Positions 21,101 to 33,100 of a stretch of 64,000 nt of DNA are shown here, one piece after another. Location of the stretch: positions 760,906-824,905 of the forward strand of contig CAJNDS010002146.1 in assembly GCA_905221605.1 (NCBI GenBank). The letters run 5' to 3'. This DNA comes from Symbiodinium natans (taxonomy: Eukaryota; Sar; Dinophyceae; Suessiales; Symbiodiniaceae). Numbering within the stretch: position 1 is the first letter of the stretch; each line of letters starts with the position of its first letter. Made by a program: the position numbers and the translations under genes. The notes beneath the pieces were generated by a model that was not told the origin of the DNA, ran no database searches, and saw only the letters and a list, made by a program, of their open reading frames with translations.

Positions 21101-24100
21101 GCGTGCAGTCGTAAGGGGCCAGGATCCTACACCAAACCCGAAACCCTGAACACTAGGAGGTGTAAAGCGGGAGGTGTAAGGGAGGGCGTCATGGGTCCAT
21201 GTTCCCGTTTGGGGAATGCGGGCTCTTACGCGCCCTCCCCCCGCCCTGGTTCCTGACGAGAGTGGTGCACAAGACATGGGCCAAGCACAATCAACCCTGA
21301 ACGCTAAGCCGCTAAACCCCACTGTGGGGTGTGACCCTAAACCCTAAACCCTAAACCCTAAACCCTAAACCCTAAACCCTAAACCCTAAACCCCTTCGAC
21401 GCGGGCGAGAAGCCAGTACATCTCGACCTGCTGCTTGAAGGGCTCAATCGGCAAGATGGTCCTGAGCATGCAATCCCTAAACCCCAAACCCTACACCCTG
21501 CCTAATTCGTCCCTTTCTTGTAGGTACGCCTTTGGGGTCGGGGCAGCATTGCACACGAAGTAAGCAGGTTACTGCGCCAGGACGAAAGTTCGTCGCATCG
21601 GGCACTTATGCCAGCGTGTACGTGCAAACCCCCCCACCCCCATAGACTCCTCCACAAGATGTGCCTCTGGGGCGCGGAGGATTTTAAGTCCTCCGTCGGA
21701 AGAAAAAGGTAATATATGTTTAAAACAGCGCGGAAATTCCTCCGCTGGCCAGGCCACAGAAAATGCACTTCCGCGTACTCCGCGTCCTCCACTAGCGCAA
21801 GATATGCAAGTGCGACAAAACTTTCTGCCTCCTGATGCTCCCGCCCCACTCAACATGAATAGGGACCCGTGCAAGTTTCCTGCAAGGCAACATTTCCGTG
21901 CAGGTGTCTGTATCGGTCTTGGAGTTCATGCTGCGCCAGGACGAAAGTTCGTCGCATCGGGCACTTATGCCAGCGTGTACGTGCAAACCCCCCCACCCCC
22001 ATAGACTCCTCCACAAGATGTGCCTCTGGGGCGCGGAGGATTTTAAGTCCTCCGTCGGAAGAAAAAGGTAATATATGTTTAAAACAGCGCGGAAATTCCT
22101 CCGCTGGCCAGGCCACAGAAAATGCACTTCCGCGTACTCCGCGTCCTCCACTAGCGCAAGATATGCAAGTGCGACAAAACTTTCTGCCTCCTGACGCTCC
22201 CGCCCCACTCAACATGAATAGGGACCCGTGCAAGTTTCCTGCAAGGCAACATTTCCGTGCAGGTGTCTGTATCGGTCTTGGAGTTCATGCTGCGCCAGGA
22301 CGAAAGTTCGTCGCATCGGGCACTTATGCCAGCGTGTACGTGCAAACCCCCCCACCCCCATAGACTCCTCCACAAGATGTGCCTCTGGGGCGCGGAGGAT
22401 TTTAAGTCCTCCGTCGGAAGAAAAAGGTAATATATGTTTAAAACAGCGCGGAAATTCCTCCGCTGGCCAGGCCACAGAAAATGCACTTCCGCGTACTCCG
22501 CGTCCTCCACTAGCGCAAGATATGCAAGTGCGACAAAACTTTCTGCCTCCTGACGCTCCCGCCCCACTCAACATGAATAGGGACCCGTGCAAGTTTCCTG
22601 CAAGGCAACATTTCCGTGCAGGTGTCTGTATCGGTCTTGGAGTTCATGCTGCGCCAGGACGAAAGTTCGTCGCATCGGGCACTTATGCCAGCGTGTACGT
22701 GCAAACCCCCCCACCCCCATAGACTCCTCCACAAGATGTGCCTCTGGGGCGCGGAGGATTTTAAGTCCTCCGTCGGAAGAAAAAGGTAATATATGTTTAA
22801 AACAGCGCGGAAATTCCTCCGCTGGCCAGGCCACAGAAAATGCACTTCCGCGTACTCCGCGTCCTCCACTAGCGCAAGATATGCAAGTGCGACAAAACTT
22901 TCTGCCTCCTGATGTATTTCAGATTTCGCTGCTCAATTGCTAGATTTCTGGAATGGCACGAGCATGTTAGCGGTCCGTGAGAACGCCAATCCCCCTAAAC
23001 CGCCTAAACCCTACCACATCCCTTCCATCCGCGCAGGCGGCGAAACTTGAGCCAGGCTTCCCTCAGTTCCTTGCCGGTTTAGGGTTTAGGGTTGGGATGT
23101 TCCCCTCATACTAACAGTCCTTAATAGGGATTGTAATAGGGGGAATTAGTACCCCTACTGCGGACTGTTAGTATAAGGGGAACATCCCAAGTTTAGGGTA
23201 TACGTGCTCAAAGCAATGTAGACAATGGGACTGGCTTTAGAGGGCTCAGGAGTAGGTTTAGTTAGGGTTTAGGGGTTCTTTGGCGTCAGGATATAGGGAT
23301 GCAAAAGTGCATGCAATGCATGATGGTCCGGTCCAAGTCCCATGTGATCCGCCTGCCCTATTTCAGGGGTGCACAAAAAAGTAAACAACACACATGCGGA
23401 AAGGCATCCCAATATTTAGGGGATGTAAGTCAAGGTTCAGAGTTTTAGGTTTCTCAGGGTTTCAGGAGTTGGGGAGCAAACCCTAAACCCTAAACCCTCA
23501 AGCCCCCTGTAACTTGAAATTATTAAGAAAATCCAAAAAACGAAACTCCTCGAAACTCTCCCAGGACCTGAACCCTTTACAATTTCAATAAACCCTAAAC
23601 CTCCTGTAAGGGCCGCCGGGGAACTTCACCTGACGGATCGTCCCCAGAGGCGTCACCAGACGGAAGTGCATCCTCAAAAGGGCACCAATTGGTGAAGGCT
23701 TTAGGGAGTGAGGGTTCAGGGCTCAGGGCTCAGGGCTTAGGGTTTAGGGTTTAGGGTTTAGGGTTTCAGGCTTTGAGGGTTTCGCGCCTGAAGAAGGAAG
23801 AGCTCAACTGCCTCACTGACACAGCATGATCAGGACTATTTGGTTGCCCCTCCCCACGCCCTTGCCTCCACCTTGCCCCCCACAAAAGAGGAACTACTCG
23901 GGTCCTCATTGTAGGGCCACAAAAGGCTGAACCCTGAACAAGGACTTCGGACTTTAACGGGTTTAAGGTTTAAGCGAAACCCTAAACCCTACCCTAAAGC
24001 CCTAAACCCTAAACCCTAAACCCTAAACCCTAAGGCCCTAAACCCTCAACACTGTTTACAAAAACTCCCGGCCCTGGCACATGTTGGGCCCCTCGAAGGT

Positions 24101-27100
24101 CACAATGGTGTCAATCAGGGCGGCGATCGACTCCGAGAAAGGAAGCCTATGAAGCTGGCGAGCTGTTTAGGGTTTAGTGTTTAGGGTTTAGGGTACGCAG
24201 AACCCTGAAAACCCTTGAACAAATCAAAATCCTACAACACAAGTACACCCTAAACCCTAAACCCTAAACCTCAAAAGCCTACCGGAGTTCGGAGTTCGGA
24301 GGCTGAGGTTCTGCTTCCACAGTGCTCGCGGTGAGGATGGCTGGGGGGTTGCCATTCAAGATACCTGCTAGTTGCTAGGGTTTAGGGTTTAGGGTTTAGG
24401 GTTTAGGGTTTAGGCGGTTTGGGTTTGGGTTCCTAAGCTAGCCTACTCCATAAGCATGACTGTGCAAAGCAAACTTGATCAAATACCTGCCCTACACCCC
24501 TAAACCATGCCCACATCCCAAGACCACTGAGCCCTAAAACCCCCAAAGCCCTAAACGCGAACCCTAAACCCTAAACCCCAAAACCCTAAACCCAAAAATG
24601 CCGAAACCCAAAACCCCTGAACCATAAAGCCCTAAAACCCTAGATCCTAAACCCAAAGCCCCTGAACCCTAAAGCCCCAAACCCCAAAACCCCAAAACCC
24701 TGAACCCAAAACCCTTGAACCCCAAAGCACCCAAACCCCTAAACCCTGTAGAGTCCCTAAACCCCCGAACCCTAAAGCCACAAAACCCCAAAACCCCAAA
24801 ACCCAAAACCCCAAAACCCCAAAACCCCAAAACCCTAAGCCCCAAAACCCCAAAACCCCAAAACCCCAAAACCCCAAAACCCCAAAACCCCAACACCCCA
24901 AAACCCCAAAACCCCCAAACCCCAAAACCCCAAAACCCTAAACGCAAAACCCTAAACCCTTGAACCCTAAAGCCACCCTGTATACTCCCTATATACTCCC
25001 TAAACCCCCGAACCCTAAAGCCCCACAACCCCAAAACCCTAAGCCCCAAAACCCCAGAACCCAAAAACCCCGAAACCCCAAAACCCTAAAACCCCCCCCC
25101 AAAACCCCTGGAAGCAGCGCTGGGAGCACGCAGCCAAGCGACGGCCAGCGCTTCTTGCCTGGGGCGCCCAAAGAGCCCAGAAACCCCTGAATGAAGGTTT
25201 AGGGTTGAGGGGTTTAGGGAACCCTAATCCCTAAACCCTAAACCCTAACCCTAAACTCTAAACCCTAAACCCTAAGCCCTAAACCCTATAATCCTCCAAA
25301 AACAAAGGCATGCGAGGGGCCAAAGAAGTACATTCCTGACGTCTTCTCCCTGAAGATGGTCAGGTGCCTGCGCTTCTCGACCTCCAGGGTGTGAAAACAG
25401 TTCAGGGTTTAGGGTTCAGGGTTTAGGGTTTAGGGTTTAGGGTGCAGGGTTCAGACTTAGGGGCTTCGGGGTTTAGGTGGATTGGAGGCCTAGGATTTCG
25501 GGTTTTCGGTTTAAGGGCTTAGAGGTTAAGGGTTCTAAGTTGGGGGTTTTAGCTTACGGTTCTACCAGCAGGTGTTAAGGCCGAGGTTTAGGTGGTGGTG
25601 TGGCGCTGTAGGACGTCCTGTTTGGGGTCTGGAGGTGCATCTCAGTGCAGGCCTTGCCGTCAATCTCGCCTTCCCCGTAGGTGGTCTTGATCCTCAGCAT
25701 GCGTGCTCTGCAGCTGAGTGCCCCAGCTGAATTGCACAGTTGACACTCGTATCTAGAGGTTCTCGTATTGCTTCTTGTATGGCTGCTCTACCACCGCCGC
25801 CAAAACGAACTACTCTTCTTCCACCTCCTGCCCCTCACGCATGCTACGGTTGGTCATGACGACGGCGGGTATCATAATAAGGTGATCGGCAACACAACAG
25901 CACAACAGGACATTGTTACGGGGGCCTTAATGATTCGGAATAGGGTTTCTGGGGTTATCAATAGATAATTCTCTAGGGACATAACGGATGACTGTTAGTA
26001 AGTATTCCGACCCCTGTACTACTGTTTGCTTAAGAACCCGAAAAATATGAAGCATATTCTTCCCTATACGGGTAATAAGGGGATTATTATTTCATGTTCT
26101 TTGGGGGTTCTTAAGCAAGTAGTAGTGTATTAAGTGCAAAGAAGCCACGAGTGCATGCCCTTGATCATCCAGCCGAATCCTGCTGCAGTCATGGGATTCC
26201 CTACCCCCCTTTGTCCCCCCTTAAATAACCTTTAATTAGGCTTAATTATCCCGAAAAAGCCTGAAGTTTGGGGGGATTAAGTGTCCCTTTTCTCGCCTTC
26301 ATTATGGGGGAACCTAGGGGTATAGAGGGGGATAGTAGGAGAACGGAATGATCTGCAGGACTCGAGAGGCCCCAATGAAACCTTAAGCACTATAAAGGCC
26401 CTGTACCCCTAAACCTAAACCCCTAACCCTAGACCCTAAACTCTAAACCCCCAGACCCCTAAACCCTGAACCCCTAAACCCCTGACCCTGAACCCTATAT
26501 AAGACCCTAAACCTCAAGGATGCTTGAGCCTCGTGGAGGTAGACGTATTGTTCGCATGGTTTAGGGCTTAGGGATCAGGGTTTAGGTTTTAGGGTTTAGG
26601 GTGTTCACCAGCAAGCCTACGCCGAACCATAGGGTTTAGGGTTTATAGGGTTGAGGGCTTTTTGGGGTTTTGTGGGTTTGTAGGGTTTGTAGGGTTCGTA
26701 GGGCTTAGAGAACATGTGCGCAGGAGCTACTCGAGACCCCTAGACCCGGGTTCCCCAGAAACTAAGGGAAGGGAAGGGAAGCCCAGAAATAAAGGAAGGT
26801 TTAAGAGGTGAACAAACAGAGCTAGGGTGCATTTAGGGGTCCTAGGCCCTATAAATCCTAAACCCTAAACTCTAAGACCCTAAAGCAGACTTCGCAAGCA
26901 CCAGGAGGGCTTTGGGTGTACGTGTACTGGTTTAGGGTTTCCGGCCTTCATTTGTTGGGGATTTCAGGGTTGTTAGGGTTTAGGGTTCAGGGATTTCTGC
27001 TACGCTCCTGGGATGGGTAGCGGCGCGTGAAGCGTCTGGAAATGGTAGGGATCAGCACCTTCATAGAGAGACTGGGCTTCGGGTCTAGGGCTAGATAAGC

Positions 27101-30100
27101 TTCATGCGATTGGGGGCCTGTATATGAGGCTTTTTGTTGTGCTTTTGGGGCTTTGGGGGGGTCTAGTGGTCCTCAGTAGCCCAGGAATGAAATGGGCACT
27201 CCCAGCACCCATCAGCCTAATCCTAAACCCTAAACCCTCAACTACGCTACACCAGGCTGTTTAGGGCGTTTACATATGTTGCGGGATTGCCGGCATAGGA
27301 ACGTGCATTAAGTTACCCTGAGAAGCAGCCATACTACCTACTACTGACACATACGACGGTATCCTCTCCTGAGCTTCTTCTTAGCAGCAAATCCTAAACC
27401 CTAAAACCCTTTATAAACCCTAAACCCAGTTTGAGTTTACTACAGCATCGGTCCCTCCTTGAATCTTGAACACTCTAAACCCAAAACATACTTTTCGTTA
27501 GTAGGGAATGGGGGAATGAGGTACCCTACAAAACCCCTTGAAGGATACATATGTATGTATATATATATGTTCACATACATACATATATATATACACACAC
27601 GTATATTGTGTTATATTTATTTGTAGGGGGATATAGGGTACCTCATTCCCTCATTCCCTACGAACCAACAGTAAGAAAACTGAGAACTTGCTGAACCCCC
27701 AAAATCCCGGTAATATCCCTTAACCTTAAACCCTGAAACCTAAACCCTAACCTGAGCTCCCTAATCCCTAAATGCTAAATTCCTAAACGCTAAAAGGGGA
27801 TTTGGGGGAGAGGGCTGAGGGTGCGTAACTCCCCTAAATTCCCCAAGCCCCCTGAGCCCTGTTGTGGATGGAGCTACCTTACACGATTTTGGGCTTGTAG
27901 ATGGGGGTTAGTTAGGGCTTCGGGGTTTTCAAGGGGTTTTGGGGGTTGCAGGGCTTAGGGGGTTTTTTTGAGGCTTTTGCAAGGAACCCTCAACGCCCAA
28001 AAATGCAAATAAGGGCGTCTTAGGAAGTCAGAGTCTCGAAAGGAGGGGTGTGATCACACTCCGCTCAGACGCTCGCTGAGTGCAGAGCTATTCATGTGCA
28101 TCTCGCAGCAATGCTGATGGAACTCTGTCTGCCGCATGACGACCACGTAACCTGGACTGGCTTGAAGGTAAACAAGCAAAAGACTTTCGCGGGGAATAAG
28201 GAGTTGAGTTAGGATGGCCTTTTTAAAACATATTTCCGAATATGATCCTCTTAAACCCGAACCAGGGAATATGTAAAATACCTCAAGGGCCTACCCAGTG
28301 GTGATTAACAGGATGGCTACAGGTCTATGGAACCACGGTTCGGTATAGTCTATCGGGCCTGCTACAGCATGCAGTGCACGATGGAAACGGATGGTACATC
28401 ATGGGACTCTACAATGGACCCCTGAGACGGTACCCTTGAGTTTTGGGGACCCTTGCTAAGATCCTGAAGGTAGCAGAGGGCCATGTTAGGAGTTGACGGA
28501 AGCATTTAGGAGTACAACCTTCTAGGGTTTAGGGTTTAGGGCTTAGGGCTTAGGGTTTAGGGGGACGAGTCTTAGTTCCTGAGTACAGCGGCAACTGTGC
28601 TGTCTTTCGGCATGGCAGGGCAGAGGATACGGCGCACCAGACTGCGAAGTGCCCTGGTGGGGGTGCCTGTCTGCAGCCTCATACCTCTCTACTTCTCAGA
28701 TAACAATTCGGAAAACCTAAACCCTAAACCCGAAACCCTAAACCCTAAACCCTAAACCCTAAACCCTGACTGAGTTAGAGTTAGGGCCTTGTATTTAGAG
28801 TCCCCAAAGGGGGACCATATGTCAAGAACTTCACATAGGCCTGGTGCCAGCTAGGGGCCCTCTAGAACTCCCAGGGAAGGCTAGGGTTTGGGGTTTAGGG
28901 TTTGGGGTTCAGGGTTCAGGGTTTAGGGTTTAGGGTTTAGGGTATAGGGTTTAGGGTTTCGGTTTTAGGGTTTGGGATGTTTGGTTTGGGGTTAGGGTTT
29001 GCGACCAGGCCTTGATGATATCGGGGTCCGCACTATGAATTCAAGGTGTGTTCCTCAATTATGGGATCTTTGGCACTCAGATGAGAAATTCCCCCCGGCA
29101 AGTTTTGTGCTGAGGGTCTTTACACTACGAACACTTAATCTGAAGAGCGGCGCCAAACCCGTGAACCCACATCGACCCGAGGCATCTCTGACCAGCGGCT
29201 ATCGCCAGTCGCCAAGGAAGCCTCCAAGTCTCGACCCGCTTCGAGCTCCCACCTCGGTAGTAGCCCTAAACCCTACACCCTAAACCCTAAACCCTAAGTT
29301 TGCAAGGCCGAGACCGATCTAGGGGTCTAGAGAGGGGAAAACGACGACCCAAGCTGCGAGATTGGGCTGCGGCCCTGTAGGCCCTCCCCAAAGGCTCTTA
29401 GGGTTTAGGGTTCAGGGTTTAGGGTTTAGGGTTCAGGGTTTAGAGTTAGGGATTCTAGTATACTACCCCAAAAAGGTACTACATAGGAGCTTTTGGGTAT
29501 AGATCCGAAACAAGAGCTGCAGCCTCAATGTTCAACTAGGGTGCCCCTCTAAACCCTCTGAAAAATATTGCTAAATATGGTCCTCTTAAACCCAACATAA
29601 GGGAAAAGATAAGGTATCCCAAGGGCCTACCCAGGTTCAAACAAGAGCTTCCGCAACGCTACCTGCATCGACAGCCATGCGCGTCTAGTCTTCATCCGCC
29701 TTGTGGGCTGCGCCAACCGAAAGTAGGAACCCTAGACTCCCATTTTTTAAATTGTCCCTAAACGATACACTAGGCCTGAAAGCCAAAGCGGAAGAACCTC
29801 CAGGAACGGTTTTCCCTTAACCCTTAACCCTAAACCCTAAACCTTGACTGCGTGTCCCTGTTGCGCTATATCATATCTCCTAAGGCGAGCAACCTTATGC
29901 CTCAAGCCTCGCTCCGACAAAACACACTACGCTCCGAAAGAGAAAGCATCAGTTTACGCAGGGTTTAGGGTTTAGGCTTTAGGGCTTAGGGTCTAGGGTC
30001 TAGGGTTTGGCGAACTGCAGGCAAAACGCTGGGGAGGTCTGCCTTCAGCATCGAACCAAATAAAGATACCTCGGTGACGGAGGAGTTGGGCATGTGAGGC

Positions 30101-33100
30101 TGTGATGTGAATCATCGCGACAAGGGCAAAGCATATGAAGCAATTAGAAGTTTCGTTGTCGCGAAGCACGTACACTCACCATTGCCCCTCGACTGCCCTC
30201 GATAGCCTCAACCTGAATATAAAAACCCACTTCATATTATTATTACTACTATATACGGTTATTATTATTATGATTAGTACTATTACGATTACTATTATTG
30301 TTACTATTACTCTTTTTATGGTGATAATTAGCAGTTCTGGCTTCAAGTTGCAGTTGCATTTCCCTGAAGGTGTAGGCCCCAGAGCCCAAGTGACAGTGGC
30401 AATGCCAAGAACTGCCATGCTCAAACAGAAACGAAGTTTGGGGCTTGGTGCTTTGGTTTTAGGGTTTAGGGTTTAGGGTTAGGGTTTAGGGTTTAGGGCT
30501 TGGGGCTTTGGGTTAAGGACGGCATACATGCAGGAACCGACTCGGCAAAACGACGAAGCCGCAAGCCCAAAGCAAAAAAACCTCCCGCCCGAAAACCCTG
30601 AAGACCCTCAACCCTGGATTTAGAGATGGATGCCGGTCGAATCTTCCTTGAGCTGAGGAACATTCCTTGCAATTCATAGTCAGGATCTAAGATGACCCCA
30701 AACCCTGAACCCTGAACCCTAAACCCCAACCCCCTCCCCACCTCCCTCTCCCACGTCCCTGCTGAGCACCCCTGCGACCCAGTACCTCACGAGCTTCATA
30801 CGCCCGGATTTGGGCACCTGGGGTTGAGGGTTGAGGGTTTTGAGGGGCTAAAGGGTTTAGGGTTTGGGGCTTAGGGCTTAGGGCTTAGGGTTTAGGGTTT
30901 AGGGTTTAGGGTTGGTCAGGTTTGGGGCTTCCGTTAGGGTCACTTTTTCGGAGGTCCCTTTGTAGTCGAGGTTGTCTCCTTCACATATTTCGGCGTGTAT
31001 GGTTTGATTAGACCCCCTCCTCCCCCAGCTTCCCCTCCCTAAAGCCTAAATCCGAAGGAGGAGGTACTGGGTTCACGCTTACTGCTCTAGAGTTCTTAGT
31101 CTTAGGGTCCTGAGATATGCTTTGCAGTTCTAAGGCCATAAAGCTACCGTTTTGGGGGACTTGGTCATTTTTACAAAGGAACCCCAACTGGGTTACCAAG
31201 AAACCCCTCAACCCTAAACCCTAAACCCCAAACCCTAAAGCCCGAACATAAAACCCAAACCCCAAACCCCGAACGTAACCCCCCAAGAGAAACTGCCTTT
31301 TGGATGTTCCGCTTTGTACAAACAGTCCTTACTAGGGATAATATTTTCGGGGTACTAGAATCCCTATTCAGGACTGTTAGTATAAGGGGAACGTCCCAAG
31401 CTACATTCCTTACGCTGGGGGGTCCTTCAGGCGGGATCCCCAAGTAGCTCAGGGACCGCTGCCATGTTAGCCATGCCCGCGAAGCTGGGGTTTTCGTCAT
31501 GGTTAGAACCCCTACTCAGGGTTGAGGGTTGAGGGTTTGGAAGGTTTTAAGGGTTTAGGGTTTAGGGCTAGGGTTCAGGGTTGAGGGTTTGGAAGGTTTT
31601 AAGGGTTTAGAGTCTAGGAGGGTTTGTAGGGTTTAGGGCTTAGGGTTCCCTGCACAGGCGTTCCCCGGGTCGGCGCCCAGCGACCGGCGTGGTGAGGTTC
31701 ATGTCCCTCCCTAAACCCTAAACCCTAAACCCTAAACCCTAAACCCTGAACCCTAAATGCTAACCCCTAACCCTAAATCCTAAACCCTAAATCCTAAACC
31801 CTAAACAGTAAACCCTAAACCCGAAAACCTGTTGAGCGGTCGTTCCCGGCTGGTTTCAAAGACTCATCCGGTTCCAGTGCCCGGGCGATCTAGCAGGCAT
31901 TCAATAGTGCGGTTTAGGGTTTCGGGTTTAGGGTTCAGGGTTTTAGGGTTTAGGTTTTAGGGTTTTAGGATTTGTTTTTTTTGTTTGATTGTTTTGGGGT
32001 TTTAGGGATTTTGGGTTTTAGGCCTTTAGGGTTAAGGGAGAGGGGAGGCAAGTAGACACCAGGTACCAAAGCCTCGTCAAGTATGCCCTAAAAGCCCTGC
32101 TCCTTGAGGAGCATCTCGAACTCCAACACCCAAACCCTGAGACCCCTGGTGCCCTCAACTCCTGAAATTCTAAACCCTACACTTCGAAACCCTACAACCT
32201 GAACCCCCTGAACTCCTTATCTCCTAATCTCCCACAAACCCAAACCCCCTAAACTCCTGAACTCCAAATCCCCTCAAGCATTGACAGGAGACTCTTGCGT
32301 GCTTCCTCGGTGAGCCGGGTCGTGTACGGAATGCGCTGGCCTTGATGTATTGGGCTCTTTAGGGCTGAACGGGTTTGGGTTCAGGGTCTACAATAGTATA
32401 GGATGTTTAGGGTTTGGGGAAACGTAGGGGGTACTCGTAAAAAATGGAAGTAGGCAAAGGTTAGTCAGGGAGCTTGGGCAAAGTAGAAACTACCCAAAAT
32501 ACCCTTTGTAATCAAGCAAACTCTAAACCCTTGCGTAACCCGGAGCCCCAAACCCGAAACTCCTACATAACCCGGCTTGGGAGCCATCGGAGTGTTGGGC
32601 ATTTTGCAACTCGAGCTTTGGCAGGTTATGGGTTTAGGGTGGTGGGGGTTTAGGGTCTGTGGTTTAGACTGTGGAGCTTAAATTTGCTCACTTGCAGTTT
32701 CATCGGTAGCGGAAAGAAGGGTTACAGGTGCAAAAATTAGGGGTTTCGGGGTTTAGGGGTTTAGGGTTTAAGGGTTTAGGGGTTTGGGGGTTTGGGGGTT
32801 TAGGGATTTAGGGGGTTTAGGGGTTTAGGGTTTAGGGTTTAGGGGTCTAGGGGTTTGGGGGTTTAGGGGTATAGGGCTTGGGGGTTTAGGGTCTAGGGTA
32901 AACCTGCTGTCGACCCTGACAATCTCAACCCTCAAGGCCTCCACTTCGTCTTCACTCTGTCAAAGTTGCCCGTCTATGTCATCTATGTGTTGTAAACCCT
33001 GAGCTCTAAACTTACCAGCTCTTCCAAGCACATAAATAACAAAAAACAAACAAATAAACAAATTTGTTTATGTATATATATATATATAGGGCTCAAGGGC

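Noticed and set aside
21792-22722. Repeated 127-, 138- and 164-codon open frames
   Set aside because: They recur only because the 359-bp unit recurs, overlap on both strands, and the period shifts the frame.
21572-22914. CRISPR array
   Set aside because: Units are 359 bp and contiguous, without short repeats and variable spacers.
24296-24360. Minus-strand exon candidate (ILNGNPPAILTAS)
   Set aside because: Has an AG|G acceptor but does not fit phase or family sequence between exons 16 and 17; likewise 19850-19935, 28580-28670, 32900-32955 and 23020-23080.
24647-25190. Long open frames of GFWGFGVLG- or NPKP-type repeats (also 7129-7498, 63005-63271 and others)
   Set aside because: They are direct translations of telomeric repeats; the unit lacks stop codons in several frames. 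No codon bias or domain.
28080-30640. Plus-strand exon chain (28081-28168, 29648-29724, 30020-30099, 30533-30633)
   Set aside because: Each frame looked codon-biased with fair splice sites, but the minus strand at the same places gives family-matching, phase-consistent Rieske exons. The plus-strand frames are shadows or chance.
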